In this document: one piece after another, positions 18,260 to 28,617 of the stretch
Position numbering within the stretch: position 1 is the stretch's first letter
How the letters are laid out: each line of letters begins with the position of its first letter
From: Pleurocapsa sp. FMAR1
GTDB lineage: Bacteria > Cyanobacteriota > Cyanobacteriia > Cyanobacteriales > Xenococcaceae
Assembly (NCBI RefSeq): GCF_963665995.1
Contig: NZ_OY762512.1
Location: 1,550,001-1,614,000 of the forward strand
Reading direction: 5' to 3'
DNA: 64,000 bases
Program-made: the position numbers and the translations under genes
Notes under the pieces: model-generated
What the model was told of the DNA's origin: nothing
Databases searched by the model: none
Seen by the model: the letters and a program-made list of their open reading frames with translations, nothing else

Positions 18260-18590
18260 TGATGTTTCTAGTTTATGTTAGTTATTTGGACTTTTTTATT
18301 TAATCAATAAAAACTGCAAAAATACCTTAGAAGCTGTCGTTTGAAGCGTTTTCTAAGCGTTTTAAAAAACTGTTTGTCACAGTAATTTTCCTAAAATTAC
18401 TATTAATAATTGCTGGAATTGCTTGCTTTAGCGATTATTCATATTGATGATGGCATCGAATAAATCGAAATGGTAGTTTAACCTTATTTTTGTTAATAGT
18501 GGTTTATTTTTATTAATGTTGAAGAATCTAAAGTAGCTTGTTTACTTATATGCAGGTCTGATTTTAACAGTAGCTTAGGCAATAATAAAA
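18260..18590. other. Intergenic leader of rnj
   Basis: 330 bp of AT-rich sequence between dapA and rnj, no gene seen. The length suggests that rnj has its own promoter or a long 5' leader. RNase genes are often autoregulated through such leaders, but nothing here shows it directly. Confidence 0.45.
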
Positions 18591-19481
18591 TTAAACTAAA
18601 TTTAATTCTTTTAAAACTATTTTTAAACTTTCTAATAAATCTAATTGTAGCTCACATAAAGGTGTACGCAAATTACCCACCTTCCAACCCTGCAAATTTA
18701 AAGCTGCCTTAACAGGAATTGGGCTAGTAGTCATAAATAAAGCCTGAAATAGAGGAAAAAGCTCCATCTGGATTTTAGTAGCTTGCTGATTATTTCCTTG
18801 ATTAAATGCCTGAATCATTGACTGCATTTGCTTGCCTACTAAATGAGAGGCGACGCTGACTACGCCGACACTCCCTACCGTCATCATCGGCAAAGCCAAA
18901 GCGTCTTCTCCTGAATAAATAGCAAAATTAGCAGGAGTCAAACATTTAATTTTACAAGCCTGTTCTAAATTGCCACTAGCTTCTTTAATTGCTACTATAT
19001 TAGCAATTTGTGCCAGATTTGCCACTGTTTCTGGCTCTAGATTGCTGCTAGTTCTTCCTGGTACATTATACAACATCATCGGCAGATCGGGGCAGGCTTG
19101 GGCGATCGCTTTAAAATGCTGATATTGCCCCGCTTGGGGCGGCTTATTGTAATACGGCACTACCTGTAATGAACCATCTAAATCTAGTTTAGCTGCTTTT
19201 TGCGTAGCTGCGATCGCTTCGGAGGTAGAATTAGAACCTGTCCCCGCAATTATTTTAGCTTTAGTTCCAACAGCTTGCTTTACTACTTTAAATAGCTCGT
19301 ATTCTTCTGACCAGCTTAAGGTGGGGGATTCTCCTGTTGTACCACAGATTACTAAGCCATCACTACCATTTTCTACCAAATGGTTTGCCAGCTTTTCGGC
19401 TACTCTATAGTCAACGCTACCATCCTCGGCAAACGGCGTTACCATTGCCGTAATTACCCTACCAAAGTATTCTCCACTCAT
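18591..19481 (-). CDS. dapA: 4-hydroxy-tetrahydrodipicolinate synthase
   Basis: 296 residues from ATG 19481; the frame also opens at TTG 19496, but '[17 protein letters not shown]' is the usual N-terminus. Class I aldolase barrel with '[18 protein letters not shown]', the catalytic Tyr in 'MLYNVPGRT' and the Schiff-base Lys in '[10 protein letters not shown]'. It condenses pyruvate with aspartate semialdehyde, the first step specific to lysine and diaminopimelate. Directly downstream of asd (44-bp gap to this start), which supplies its substrate. Confidence 0.96.
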   Translation of the reverse strand: MSGEYFGRVITAMVTPFAEDGSVDYRVAEKLANHLVENGSDGLVICGTTGESPTLSWSEEYELFKVVKQAVGTKAKIIAGTGSNSTSEAIAATQKAAKLDLDGSLQVVPYYNKPPQAGQYQHFKAIAQACPDLPMMLYNVPGRTSSNLEPETVANLAQIANIVAIKEASGNLEQACKIKCLTPANFAIYSGEDALALPMMTVGSVGVVSVASHLVGKQMQSMIQAFNQGNNQQATKIQMELFPLFQALFMTTSPIPVKAALNLQGWKVGNLRTPLCELQLDLLESLKIVLKELNLV

Positions 19482-19525
19482 TAAACCTAGACCCAAATAA
19501 TTAATTTATCGATCAAGAAAAGCGA

Positions 19526-20569
19526 CTAGACGCTCACTGCTGAATCAGATGTTGTTAACAGATTTTTGGCTAAGAGTAACTCTGCTATTTGAATGGCATT
19601 AAGAGCAGCACCCTTGCGAATTTGATCTCCACACAGCCATAGTTCCAAACCGCAATCTTGAGAGATATCTTGGCGAATTCTGCCTACCAATACAGGATCT
19701 TGTCCCGTTGCATCGATGGGCATGGGAAAATAATTACTCTGCCAGTCTTCAACTACTTTAACTCCTGGTGCAGCAGCAATTAGTTCTTTTGCCTTGGCTA
19801 CCTCAAAAGGTTGAGCAAACTCTAGATTAATAGCCTCAGAATGAGCGCGTAAAATAGGCACTCGAACACAGGTAGCAGTAATCTTTAATTCAGGAGCGTC
19901 AAAAATTTTCCGTGTCTCGTTAACCATTTTCATCTCCTCTTCGCAGTATCCCTGCTCGTTTAAAGGAGAATTGTGAGGAAATAAATTAAAGGCAATAGGA
20001 TAAGGCAATATTTCCGCCTGGGGCTGTTTGCCATCTAAAATATCTCTAGCTTGGCTCTTAGCTTCTTCCATTGCTCTTGCACCAGCACCAGAAGCAGACT
20101 GATAGGTAGATACGACTATTCGCTTGATTGGCTGCACCTGATGTAGGGGATAAATAGCCACTCCCATTAAGATAGTTGTGCAGTTGGGGTTGGCAATGAT
20201 TCCCTGATGTTTGGCTGCTGCTTCGGGATTAATTTCAGGAACTACTAGAGGCACATCATCATCCATCCGAAAAGCACTGGAGTTATCAATAACTACCGCT
20301 CCAGCCTCTACAGCCCTTTTAGCCCAAGCTTTGGAAGTAGAGCCACCAGCAGAAGCTAGAACAATATCCACCCCTTCAAAAGACTTTTCGTTAACTGCTT
20401 CTACAGTTATTTCTTGACCATTAAATACAATCTTGCTACCAGCAGAACGAGGTGAGGCTAATAACTTTAATTCCTTGAGCGGAAACTTACGCTCTGCCAA
20501 TAATTCTAATAGTTCTTGACCAACTGCTCCAGTCGCTCCCAAAATAGCTACACTTAAATCTTTAGACAA
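19526..20569 (-). CDS. asd: Aspartate-semialdehyde dehydrogenase
   Basis: 347 residues. NADP-binding 'GATGAVG' at residues 11-17 and the catalytic Cys130 in 'IANPNCTT'. 'VSTYQSASGAGARAMEE' follows, and the C-terminal domain has 'RVPILRAHSEAINLEF'. It reduces aspartyl phosphate to aspartate semialdehyde for lysine, threonine and methionine. First gene of the asd-dapA pair, divergent from tig. Confidence 0.97.
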   Translation of the reverse strand: MSKDLSVAILGATGAVGQELLELLAERKFPLKELKLLASPRSAGSKIVFNGQEITVEAVNEKSFEGVDIVLASAGGSTSKAWAKRAVEAGAVVIDNSSAFRMDDDVPLVVPEINPEAAAKHQGIIANPNCTTILMGVAIYPLHQVQPIKRIVVSTYQSASGAGARAMEEAKSQARDILDGKQPQAEILPYPIAFNLFPHNSPLNEQGYCEEEMKMVNETRKIFDAPELKITATCVRVPILRAHSEAINLEFAQPFEVAKAKELIAAAPGVKVVEDWQSNYFPMPIDATGQDPVLVGRIRQDISQDCGLELWLCGDQIRKGAALNAIQIAELLLAKNLLTTSDSAVSV

Positions 20570-21267
20570 TGAAACTGACCTCCATAAATTGTTTTAACGT
20601 AACTTAAATTAAACTGACAGACTTAAAATTCTTCTTCTGTATGTATCGCTTGTTTTTGATAACTAGTACTAATTAGCTGCAATTAATAATTAATATTGAT
20701 CTTATTAAAGTTTTGTTTATGCAGGATGAGTAACCTAAGTACCGAATAATCCTATCATAATGTTTCAATCATGATGAGCTAAGGTTTACAGTCTGCAATA
20801 AGTATTTGTCTAAAGCTTCTTAAAATAGAAAGCTAAAGAAGAAAAAATGTAGCTCTGGCGATAGATATACTATTATGACTATTGACTGATAGGGAAAAGC
20901 TGTTAAAAATCATTCTAATGAGCAACAATACAGTACAAAAAAACTAATTTTGTTCTCAAACATCAATTAAGTATTGCATTTTTTAACCGCTAAAGGCGGT
21001 CAACGGCAAGCGCTGCATCGGAGCGCGTTCCCTTGCTAGGTGAGCATTCCCTTGCGTCTTACGCCGACGCGGGGTCTCACCTCTGTCGGCGACGCGGTGA
21101 AGCAGTGCGGTCTTGGGGGTTTCCCTCAATGAGCAACTGCTGAACCCTTTAGGGGGTCGCTCCTCCTTTGCAAGGCGGTGTAACGCTGACTTTACTTTAA
21201 GCTAGTCCCTATAAAGATCCACAATAGAATCAATATCAATTAAATAGTTTTGGGATAGAAGCAGGAA
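20570..21267. other. Divergent intergenic region between asd and tig with a composite repeat
   Basis: About 700 bp. The asd side (20570-20985) is AT-rich with no gene seen. The tig side holds a GC-rich composite repeat (20986-21180). The last 85 bp should contain the tig promoter and ribosome-binding site. The repeat stands out by base composition from everything around it. Confidence 0.6.
20986..21180. repeat. Composite intergenic repeat, copy D (reverse orientation)
   Basis: GC-rich block. Its reverse complement shares a framework with the copy at 50588-50829: GAGCGACCCCCTAAAGGG, then CACCGCGTCGCCGACAGAGG, then CAAGGGAATGCT and CCTAGCAA-GGGAACGCGC. Between the first two framework pieces it carries its own hairpin with ends AGCAGT and ACTGCT. 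Where the 50.8-kb copy has a 45-nt hairpin, this copy reads straight through, so it looks like an empty site. Confidence 0.75.
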
Positions 21268-22674
21268 ATGAAAGTAACCCAGGAAAGACTTCCTGAAAGT
21301 CAATTAGGTTTAAATATAGAAATCGCACCTGAAGCATCTCGCAGTGCCTATGAGAAAACGGTGCAAAACCTTTCCCGTTCCAGCAATATTCCTGGGTTTC
21401 GGAAAGGGAAAGTCCCCCGTCAGGTTTTGTTACAGAGAATTGGCAATGAGCGGATCAAAGCTGCTGCTTTAGAAGAATTAATTCAAAAGTCTTTACAGGA
21501 TGCTATTGAACAAGAGTCTATAGAAGCTCTTGGTCAACCAAATTTACGTTCTAATTTTGAAGAACTACTAGGGCAGTATAATCCTGGAGATACATTTACT
21601 TTTTCTATAGCGGTAGATGTGCCACCATCTGTAGAACTTGCTGATTACAGCAGTTTAAATGTCAAGGCTGAGGAAATAGTTTATCAGCCAGAGAAAGTAG
21701 ATGAGTTTATAGAACAACGCCGTGAGCAAAAAGCTGACTTAGTTCCCGTAGAAGATCGTACAGCAGTTATGGGAGATGTTGCTTTTGTCGATTTTAAAGG
21801 CACGCTAACTGCCGAGGGAGAAGAAGGTCAAGAAATTGAAGGTGGTAGTGCTACCAACTTCGAGGTAGAACTAGTAGAAGGAAAATTAATTCCTGGCATG
21901 ATTGAAGGAATTGTGGGCATGAAGCCTGAAGAAACCAAAGAGGTGGCGGTAACTTTTCCTGAAGATTATCCCCAGGAGGATTTGGCGGGTAAACCAGCAG
22001 TCTTTAGTATTACTTTGAATGAATTGAAAACTAAAGAATTGCCTGAGTTAGATGATGACTTTGCTCAGGAGGTAAGCGACGAAGAGTTTGAAACCATGAC
22101 TGCCTATAAAGAATCTTTAGAGAAACGGTTCAAAGAGCAGGCAGCCGACCAAACCAATAATAAGATAAATGATGCGATCGCGGCTGTTTTATTAGAACAG
22201 AATACTATAGACTTACCAGAATCTTTGGTTCAAGAAGAAGTAACTAATGTTCTTACGAAAACTCTAATGCAGATGCAGCAGATGGGATTAGACGTAAGAC
22301 AGCTATTCAATTCTGACAATGTTCCCATGTTACGGGACAATGCTCGCCCAGAAGCTTTAACTAATCTCAAAAAGTCTTTAATAATTAAGGAAATAGCAAA
22401 AAAAGAAGGATTAGAACCCGAGCAAGCAGCAATTGAAGCCAAAATAGCGGAAATTAGACCACAATTGACTGGGCAAGAAGTTGATGAAGACCGTTTAAAC
22501 GAAATGGTTACTCAAGACTTGTTGAGCGAAAACACCTTTAAGTGGTTACGGGATAAAGCTCAAGTAGAGCTTGTCCCCGAAGGTTCTTTATCTGAAGAAG
22601 CTGATACTGAAGAAGCGGATGCTGATGAGGAGGTAGAAACGGCTGAAGTGGAAGTAGTAGAAGATTCTGAATAA
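21268..22674 (+). CDS. tig: Trigger factor
   Basis: 468 residues. The ribosome-binding domain carries 'GFRKGKVPR' (the signature loop, about residues 44-52). It is followed by an FKBP-type peptidyl-prolyl isomerase domain ('VMGDVAFVDFKGTL', 'GKLIPGMIEGIVGM') and the helical chaperone arms. The tail is strongly acidic (many Glu, Asp, Ala). It is a nascent-chain chaperone at the ribosome exit tunnel. First gene of a tig-clpP-clpX row; a 218-bp gap before clpP leaves room for a separate promoter. Confidence 0.97.
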   Translation: MKVTQERLPESQLGLNIEIAPEASRSAYEKTVQNLSRSSNIPGFRKGKVPRQVLLQRIGNERIKAAALEELIQKSLQDAIEQESIEALGQPNLRSNFEELLGQYNPGDTFTFSIAVDVPPSVELADYSSLNVKAEEIVYQPEKVDEFIEQRREQKADLVPVEDRTAVMGDVAFVDFKGTLTAEGEEGQEIEGGSATNFEVELVEGKLIPGMIEGIVGMKPEETKEVAVTFPEDYPQEDLAGKPAVFSITLNELKTKELPELDDDFAQEVSDEEFETMTAYKESLEKRFKEQAADQTNNKINDAIAAVLLEQNTIDLPESLVQEEVTNVLTKTLMQMQQMGLDVRQLFNSDNVPMLRDNARPEALTNLKKSLIIKEIAKKEGLEPEQAAIEAKIAEIRPQLTGQEVDEDRLNEMVTQDLLSENTFKWLRDKAQVELVPEGSLSEEADTEEADADEEVETAEVEVVEDSE

Positions 22675-22708
22675 GCCATAAATAAGGAAAATAAGTTTTA
22701 AGTAACAA

Positions 22709-22774
22709 TTACCTGGGAAAAACAGAAATGCTGATGATTATTCTCTTTCTTTGGCTTTGATCTTACCCAGGTAA
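22709..22774 (+). terminator. Possible long-loop hairpin after tig
   Basis: TTACCTGGG (22709-22717) pairs with CCCAGGTAA (22766-22774) across a 48-nt loop. Weak as a classical terminator because of the loop size and lack of T-run. Confidence 0.3.
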
Positions 22775-22892
22775 CCTCACCTTAATTCGGCAACTGATCG
22801 TAATTTAGTTAAGGCATAATAAATAAAAGAGTTAAATACATCTTTTAGCTGAGCATAGTTGTGCAAGCTTAATTTAAGAACATATTTCATTA

Positions 22893-23594
22893 GTGAAAAA
22901 TTTTTGGCAAAAACCTATGCTGGACTCGTTTTCAAATTACGGCTTTCAAGTTAATAATAATATTCCTGAGATTCAGTCTTCTCAACCCACTGGTAACGTA
23001 GTGCCAATGGTTGTAGAGCAGTCTGGAATTGGCGAACGTGCCTTTGATATCTATTCTCGTCTTTTGCGAGAACGCATTATCTTCTTGGGTACAGCTATCG
23101 ATGATAAGGTAGCCGATTCGGTTGTAGCTCAGTTATTGTATTTAGAAGCTGAAGATCCTGAAAAGGATATTCAAATTTATATCAATTCCCCTGGTGGTTC
23201 GGTCTATTCAGGATTGGCAATATACGATACTATGCAGCAAATTCAGCCAGATGTTGTAACAATTTGTTATGGAATTGCTGCCAGTATGGGTGCTTTTTTA
23301 CTATCTGGTGGTACAAAAGGAAAGCGCATGGCGTTGCCTAGTTCGCGAATTATGATTCACCAACCTTTAGGAGGCGCTCAAGGACAGGCATCAGATATCG
23401 AAATCCAGGCAAAAGAAATTCTTTATATCAAACAAAGACTTAATGAACTGATTGCAGGACATACTGATCAACCTTTCGATAAGATAGCCGCCGATACAGA
23501 AAGAGATTTCTATATGTCTTCAGAGGATGCTGTGGAATATGGCTTAATTGATAAAGTCATTATCAAGCCAGAAGCGTTAAGCTCACCTACCTAA
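22893..23594 (+). CDS. clpP: ATP-dependent Clp protease proteolytic subunit
   Basis: 233 residues from GTG 22893; ATG 22917 would shorten the non-conserved N-terminus by 8. Catalytic Ser131 lies in '[12 protein letters not shown]' and His156 in 'MIHQPLGG'; the third residue is the Asp in 'DTERDFYMS'. Serine protease tetradecamer that works with ClpX downstream. It is 28 bp from clpX, clearly one operon. The second clpP at 41134 encodes a distinct paralogue, as cyanobacteria usually have three ClpP and one ClpR. Confidence 0.96.
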   Translation: MKNFWQKPMLDSFSNYGFQVNNNIPEIQSSQPTGNVVPMVVEQSGIGERAFDIYSRLLRERIIFLGTAIDDKVADSVVAQLLYLEAEDPEKDIQIYINSPGGSVYSGLAIYDTMQQIQPDVVTICYGIAASMGAFLLSGGTKGKRMALPSSRIMIHQPLGGAQGQASDIEIQAKEILYIKQRLNELIAGHTDQPFDKIAADTERDFYMSSEDAVEYGLIDKVIIKPEALSSPT

Positions 23595-23621
23595 AATTGC
23601 TCTATATAGTACGAGGTACAT

Positions 23622-24965
23622 ATGTCTAAATACGACTCCCATCTAAAATGTTCATTTTGCGGAAAATCACAAGAACAAGTCAGAAAATTAATTGCAGGAC
23701 CTGGGGTTTATATTTGTGATGAATGTGTTGAACTGTGTAACGAAATTTTAGATGAGGAGTTGATTGAAGAAGGGGCTGTCGTATCTTCGGCTGCCGTATC
23801 TGGAAATCCTGAAACTAAACCAGCCAAAAGGAAAAAGTCAAAATCGGGTGGCATTTCTTTTGGAGACATTCCTAAGCCAATTGATATCAAAAGCTGTTTA
23901 GACGAACACGTAATTGGTCAAGAAGAAGCAAAAAAAGTTCTTTCTGTTGGGGTATATAATCATTATAAACGTCTCAGCTTGGCTAATAAGGCAAAGGATG
24001 CTGATGACCCCGTAGAGCTACAAAAGTCTAATGTCCTCTTAATTGGTCCTACAGGCTGTGGCAAAACCCTTTTGGCTCAAACTCTAGCTAAAGTTTTACA
24101 AGTACCTTTTGCTGTTGCCGATGCCACTACCCTTACAGAGGCGGGATATGTGGGCGAAGATGTGGAAAATATTCTACTCCGTTTGTTACAGGTAGCTGAC
24201 TTAGATGTAGAAGAGGCACAGCGAGGTATTATTTATATTGACGAAATTGATAAAATAGCTCGTAAAAGCGAAAATGCTTCGATTACCCGCGATGTTTCAG
24301 GTGAAGGGGTACAGCAAGCATTACTTAAAATGTTAGAAGGGACAGTAGCTAATGTACCGCCTCAAGGTGGTCGTAAGCATCCATATCAAGACTGTATTCA
24401 AATTGATACTAAGAATATTTTATTTATTTGCGGTGGTGCATTTGTTGGCTTAGATAAAGTAGTAGAACGTCGTCTGGGTAAAAAGTCAATGGGCTTTATC
24501 CAGAAGGGAGAAAATCCTCCTTCCAAGGAAAAACGTAGCGCCGACGTATTACAGAAGTTGGAGTTAGACGACCTAGTTAAGTTCGGCATGATTCCTGAGT
24601 TTGTGGGTAGAATTCCCGTTACCGCAGCGTTAGAACCTTTAGACGAAGCTACGTTAGTCCAGATATTGACTAAGCCGAAAAACGCTATTGTCAAACAGTA
24701 TAAAAAGCTATTGGGAATGGATAATATTGAGCTTGAGTTTACCGAAGGTGCAATCAAAGCCTTAGCTAAAGAAGCTTATCGTCGTAAAACTGGTGCGAGA
24801 GCTTTACGAGGTATCGTCGAAGAATTGATGCTAGATATGATGTACGAAATTCCCTCTCGTGAAGATTTGGGTAAATGCGTTATTACCGAAGAAATGGTAG
24901 AAAAACGCTCTACTGCTGAATTGATTATCCATCCAACTTCTTATCGCAAGCCTGAATCGGCATAA
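23622..24965 (+). CDS. clpX: Clp protease ATP-binding unfoldase ClpX
   Basis: 447 residues. The N-terminal zinc-binding domain has Cys10, Cys13, Cys32 and Cys35. The AAA+ domain has Walker A 'GPTGCGKT' at 142-149 and Walker B '[10 protein letters not shown]', then the pore loop 'GYVGED' and 'EFVGRIP' sensor region. It unfolds tagged substrates for ClpP. ATG start, tight behind clpP. A HIP1-based hairpin terminator follows at 25010. Confidence 0.98.
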   Translation: MSKYDSHLKCSFCGKSQEQVRKLIAGPGVYICDECVELCNEILDEELIEEGAVVSSAAVSGNPETKPAKRKKSKSGGISFGDIPKPIDIKSCLDEHVIGQEEAKKVLSVGVYNHYKRLSLANKAKDADDPVELQKSNVLLIGPTGCGKTLLAQTLAKVLQVPFAVADATTLTEAGYVGEDVENILLRLLQVADLDVEEAQRGIIYIDEIDKIARKSENASITRDVSGEGVQQALLKMLEGTVANVPPQGGRKHPYQDCIQIDTKNILFICGGAFVGLDKVVERRLGKKSMGFIQKGENPPSKEKRSADVLQKLELDDLVKFGMIPEFVGRIPVTAALEPLDEATLVQILTKPKNAIVKQYKKLLGMDNIELEFTEGAIKALAKEAYRRKTGARALRGIVEELMLDMMYEIPSREDLGKCVITEEMVEKRSTAELIIHPTSYRKPESA

Positions 24966-25009
24966 CTTGAGCAAATAAAGTCAAAATAAATACTTTAAAA
25001 AATTTAAAA

Positions 25010-25045
25010 GCGATCGCCACTAAAATAATTTTAGCAGGCGATCGC
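25010..25045. terminator. Bidirectional hairpin between clpX and the cysteine desulfurase gene
   Basis: GCGATCGCC (25010-25018) pairs with GGCGATCGC (25037-25045), and the inner CTAAAAT/ATTTTAG also pairs, giving a long stem. It lies between two convergent genes. The outer arms contain HIP1 octamers. Confidence 0.7.
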
Positions 25046-25127
25046 ACTTTGCATCATAGTAAATTGAGTAGTCAAGACTTTTACTAATCTATTCAATTAA
25101 AACTTTTTCCATGGTTACCCATGATTT

Positions 25128-26300
25128 TTATTGAGGTTGAAGTTGGTTAGCCTGACGCAGAGATTTAATTGTAGCGATCGCAACTTCTCCAGCGGTCTTA
25201 ATTTCCTCGGTCGTATTAAACCTACCAATACCAAAGCGCAAGGAGGCATGGGCAAGTTTTTCGTCCCGTCCCAAAGCAGTTAAAACATGGGAAGGGGCAG
25301 TAGAAGTAGAAGAACAGGCTGAACCAGAGGATACAGCGATCGCTGATTGTATTGCCAATAATAAAGCTGAACCATCGACTCCCTCAATACTCAAATTAAG
25401 ATTACCAGTCAAACTATCGGTAAAGCTGCCATTAAGATGAATACCCTCCAGGGTTTCAAACATTGACCATAGTTGCTTTTTTAACTGTAGTAAACGATCA
25501 GACTCCAATTCCCTAGACGCCATGGCAATTTCTAAGGCTTGAGCAAAGCCAACTATCTGCGGTGTATACAGCGTGCCTGAACGCCGACCTCTTTCTTGTC
25601 CTCCGCCTTGGATTTGGGAGGCAAGCTTGACTCTGGGGTCACGGCGACGCACATACAAAGCTCCAATTCCTTTTGGTCCATATACTTTGTGAGCAGTCAA
25701 AGACATCAAATCAATGTTCATTGCTGCCACATCTAGAGGTATTTTGGCGATCGCTTGTGCCGCATCAGTATGAAATAACACCCCGTGACTATGACATATC
25801 TCGCCGATTTTGGTTAATGGTTGCAATACACCAATTTCGTTATTGGCTGCCATCACCGATACCAAAATAGTATCCTCGCGAATTGCTGCTTTTAGCTGTT
25901 CTATATCTAGCAAACCATCAGGCTGCACAGGGAGGTACGTAACTTCAAAGCCCAAAGTTTCTAGATAAGCACAGGGATCTAATACGGCGCGGTGTTCTGT
26001 CGCTACGGTAATAATATGCTTACCCTGATTGAAATAGGCTTCGGCGACCCCTTTGATTGCCAGGTTATTGGCTTCGGTTGCGCCACTGGTAAAGACGATT
26101 TCTTCGGGGGTAGCGTTGATTATAGCAGCGATCGCTTCTCTAGCACTTTTTACTGCTGCGCTAGCCTCCCAACCATAAACGTGAGTGTTCGTCGAAGGGT
26201 TGCCAAAATGCTCGGTAAAGTAGGGCAACATCGCTGCTAACACTCTTTCATCCATGGGTGTAGTTGCATGAGCATCAAGATATATGGGTCGTTGAGACAT
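25128..26300 (-). CDS. Cysteine desulfurase, IscS/NifS family
   Basis: 390 residues, fold-type I aminotransferase. PLP-binding Lys205 lies in 'SLTAHKVYGPKG', 'TSGATEANN' and 'TEHRAVLDPC' are present, and the catalytic Cys (about 329) lies in 'SSGSACSSTSTAPSHVL'. The mobile-loop sequence with SGSACSS points to the IscS/NifS class I group rather than SufS. It delivers sulfur for Fe-S clusters, thiamine or tRNA thiolation. ATG start; stands alone. Confidence 0.93.
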   Translation of the reverse strand: MSQRPIYLDAHATTPMDERVLAAMLPYFTEHFGNPSTNTHVYGWEASAAVKSAREAIAAIINATPEEIVFTSGATEANNLAIKGVAEAYFNQGKHIITVATEHRAVLDPCAYLETLGFEVTYLPVQPDGLLDIEQLKAAIREDTILVSVMAANNEIGVLQPLTKIGEICHSHGVLFHTDAAQAIAKIPLDVAAMNIDLMSLTAHKVYGPKGIGALYVRRRDPRVKLASQIQGGGQERGRRSGTLYTPQIVGFAQALEIAMASRELESDRLLQLKKQLWSMFETLEGIHLNGSFTDSLTGNLNLSIEGVDGSALLLAIQSAIAVSSGSACSSTSTAPSHVLTALGRDEKLAHASLRFGIGRFNTTEEIKTAGEVAIATIKSLRQANQLQPQ

Positions 26301-26523
26301 GGGAACAAAACCTATCCGAACTTTACAACTAGGGTGAACAGCGTCAGCCCTTTTTCTGAGATCAGTCTAGCAATTAAACGGTTTTTGAGGCATTGATTTG
26401 AGTAATGAGGTGACGTACAAAATACTTTTGTTTATAGCTATAGCTCTCTCAGTTTACCGAGTTTATCCACCTTCTGCCTTAAAACGATTTACCTTGTACC
26501 TGACTAGTTTGAAAAGGGCTATA

Positions 26524-26889
26524 TCATCTCCAGGTTACTAAAATTACGCCAAAAATAATAAATCCTAAGCCTAAACCTCTACTTATGGGAATAGTTTCTT
26601 TAAACAAAAAGTAACCTAATAAAACCGAAAACACATACACCAAAGAAACCGCAGGTGCAGCCATACTCAAGTCTACTTTAGTTAATAGTAAAATATAGGC
26701 GATCGCGCCTAACCCATAGCAACCTAAACCGATAATAAGTTCTGGAGTTAAGAATATTTCTATGATCCTACCAATAATACTTGAAGCGGATATTTTGGCT
26801 AATTTAATTGCACCCAATTTTAAGAATATTTGTCCAGCAACGCTAAATAAAATCGATAAAAAAAGATAGCCAAATTCTCTTAAACCCAT
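26524..26889 (-). CDS. Small EamA/SMR-like membrane transporter
   Basis: 121 residues from the ATG at 26889 ('MGLREFGYLFLSILFSVAGQ'); an upstream start at 26940 adds 17 poor residues. Four hydrophobic helices are visible, and 'APAVSLVYVFSVLLGYFLFKE' is characteristic of the drug/metabolite transporter superfamily half-size proteins (SMR or ArnE/ArnF-like). Probably a dimeric inner-membrane exporter of unknown substrate. Confidence 0.75.
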   Translation of the reverse strand: MGLREFGYLFLSILFSVAGQIFLKLGAIKLAKISASSIIGRIIEIFLTPELIIGLGCYGLGAIAYILLLTKVDLSMAAPAVSLVYVFSVLLGYFLFKETIPISRGLGLGFIIFGVILVTWR

Positions 26890-27106
26890 ACTATGTAAAA
26901 TATTATATAAAATTATTGATGATGAACATAAGCTCAACAAGCTGCCAAGTTATAATAGCGTGAATTCGTATTAAAGCTACAATCCTTACTATAAGCTAAT
27001 CATACAAATGTCTTTTATCTTCTTCCGCGACCAAGTTGCTTCAGTCAACCTGACTTATTACCTATTACCTGCCTAAACCATTTTCTAATTAATTTTACCC
27101 ACCTAC

Positions 27107-28498
27107 TTAAATAAGCTCTACTGGGACGGCTGGCATTAATATTTTAAAGGTTGTGCCTTTGCCAACTTTGCTGATGACAGAAATAGAACCTCCGCAGCGT
27201 TGAATTAGCTGTTGCACCAAAGTTAAGCCCAAACCTGCACCCGTAACCTTTTGATTGGTAATTGGTTTAGTACGATAAAAACCATCAAAAATTTTACTAA
27301 TTTCTTGGGTGGCAATACCTACTCCTGTATCAGTAACTAAAATTTCTATATCTTCATCGTCGTTTTTTAGAGATGCCTGGACAAACACCCTCCCTTGAGG
27401 AGGAGTAAATTGCAGACTGTTATTGAGTAAATTAATAATAATCTGTCTAAACCAGGCACTAGGACAAGAAATAGGCGGAAGATCGGCAGGAATAGTATAT
27501 CCCAGCAATATCTCCTTTTCTTCGGCTAAAGGCTGATAGGTGCTAACGATTCCTGGGACGATATCATCTAAGCATAGGTATTCGGCTTCGGCAGGAGTAT
27601 CGAGCTGTAATAATTCCAGTAAGCCACCTACCAAAGAATTTTGGCGATCGCATTCGTCACTGACTACCTTTAAATAACGTTGACGCTGTTCTCCCTTTAT
27701 TTGTTTTGATTCTAACAAACTGAGAGCAGTTTTCATGTGGGTAATAGGCGATCGCAATTCTTGAACTAAATTATTGAGAAAATCTTCTTGTAATCCCAGT
27801 ACAGTTGAGCTTTTTTCGGGAATATGACTGATTTTAGCTAAAGAATCTAGCTTGTTTTGAATAGATTCACTATAGCTAATCTGTTTGAGCATAAGATTGT
27901 TTAATAACTCATGGTGAGGATTTGAATTAAACTCAACTTTAAAATCTTCTTCTGTTAAGAAACTATCTTCTGAAGCTATATTTTGTCTAATACCTGTCAA
28001 TATAAAAGCAATTGTTTGAGGATCGAAACTGGAAACCATCTCTAGATATGGTTGCTGTAATCTTTTTCCTGAAGACTCAATTTTGATTTGACTTTTCTGC
28101 CACTGAGCTAATACCAAACTACAAAAATCAGCCGATATAATAATTAGAAAAGATTCTTTTTGTAGAATAGGGTTTTTATTTAGATTAACGGGGATAACTG
28201 GAGTTAACTCCGAATTTTGTTCTAATAAAGTTAGAGCAGGATTGTTTTGTTTACTACTGCATAAATAAATTCGCTTAACATTCCCCTCTTTCTGTAATTT
28301 TTGCACTTGCTTGAGCCAGCTTTTGGTCTGGGGTAGTTTTACCCAAACTGTTGCTGAAAGTTGCTTTTCAATTACTAGATCGATAATAGAGCTAACATAG
28401 GATTTGAGGGTTTCTGCACCAGTAGAAATGTTAATCAGAGGCTCACCTAGGTTCTGAGTCAACTGATACAAAGATGATCCCGAAGTAGCAATATTCAT
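27107..28498 (-). CDS. DICT-domain sensor histidine kinase with Gln at the phospho-acceptor position
   Basis: 463 residues. The N-terminal region (about 15-170) looks like the DICT sensory domain found with cyanobacterial and actinobacterial signalling proteins. The dimerisation helix reads 'FLNNLVQELRSPITHMKTAL', so the expected H of the H-E-L-R motif is Gln246. The ATPase domain is complete: N box 'IINLLNNSLQFTP', G1 'DTGVGIA', G2 'GAGLGLTLVQQL'. It may be a kinase that cannot autophosphorylate at the usual site. Stands alone; no adjacent response regulator. Confidence 0.85.
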   Translation of the reverse strand: MNIATSGSSLYQLTQNLGEPLINISTGAETLKSYVSSIIDLVIEKQLSATVWVKLPQTKSWLKQVQKLQKEGNVKRIYLCSSKQNNPALTLLEQNSELTPVIPVNLNKNPILQKESFLIIISADFCSLVLAQWQKSQIKIESSGKRLQQPYLEMVSSFDPQTIAFILTGIRQNIASEDSFLTEEDFKVEFNSNPHHELLNNLMLKQISYSESIQNKLDSLAKISHIPEKSSTVLGLQEDFLNNLVQELRSPITHMKTALSLLESKQIKGEQRQRYLKVVSDECDRQNSLVGGLLELLQLDTPAEAEYLCLDDIVPGIVSTYQPLAEEKEILLGYTIPADLPPISCPSAWFRQIIINLLNNSLQFTPPQGRVFVQASLKNDDEDIEILVTDTGVGIATQEISKIFDGFYRTKPITNQKVTGAGLGLTLVQQLIQRCGGSISVISKVGKGTTFKILMPAVPVELI

Positions 28499-28617
28499 AT
28501 TTATAATAGTCGCGATATTGTATCTAGTAATGATACGGATTAAGAAGACGATATAGATTTACGTTTCTAAATAAGAAATATTTTTCAGTAAGAATAACGA
28601 GAAATAATTAACAACTA

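Noticed and set aside
20986-21180. CRISPR array
   Set aside because: The repeats are not regularly spaced direct repeats with unique spacers; they are palindromic blocks of a composite element.
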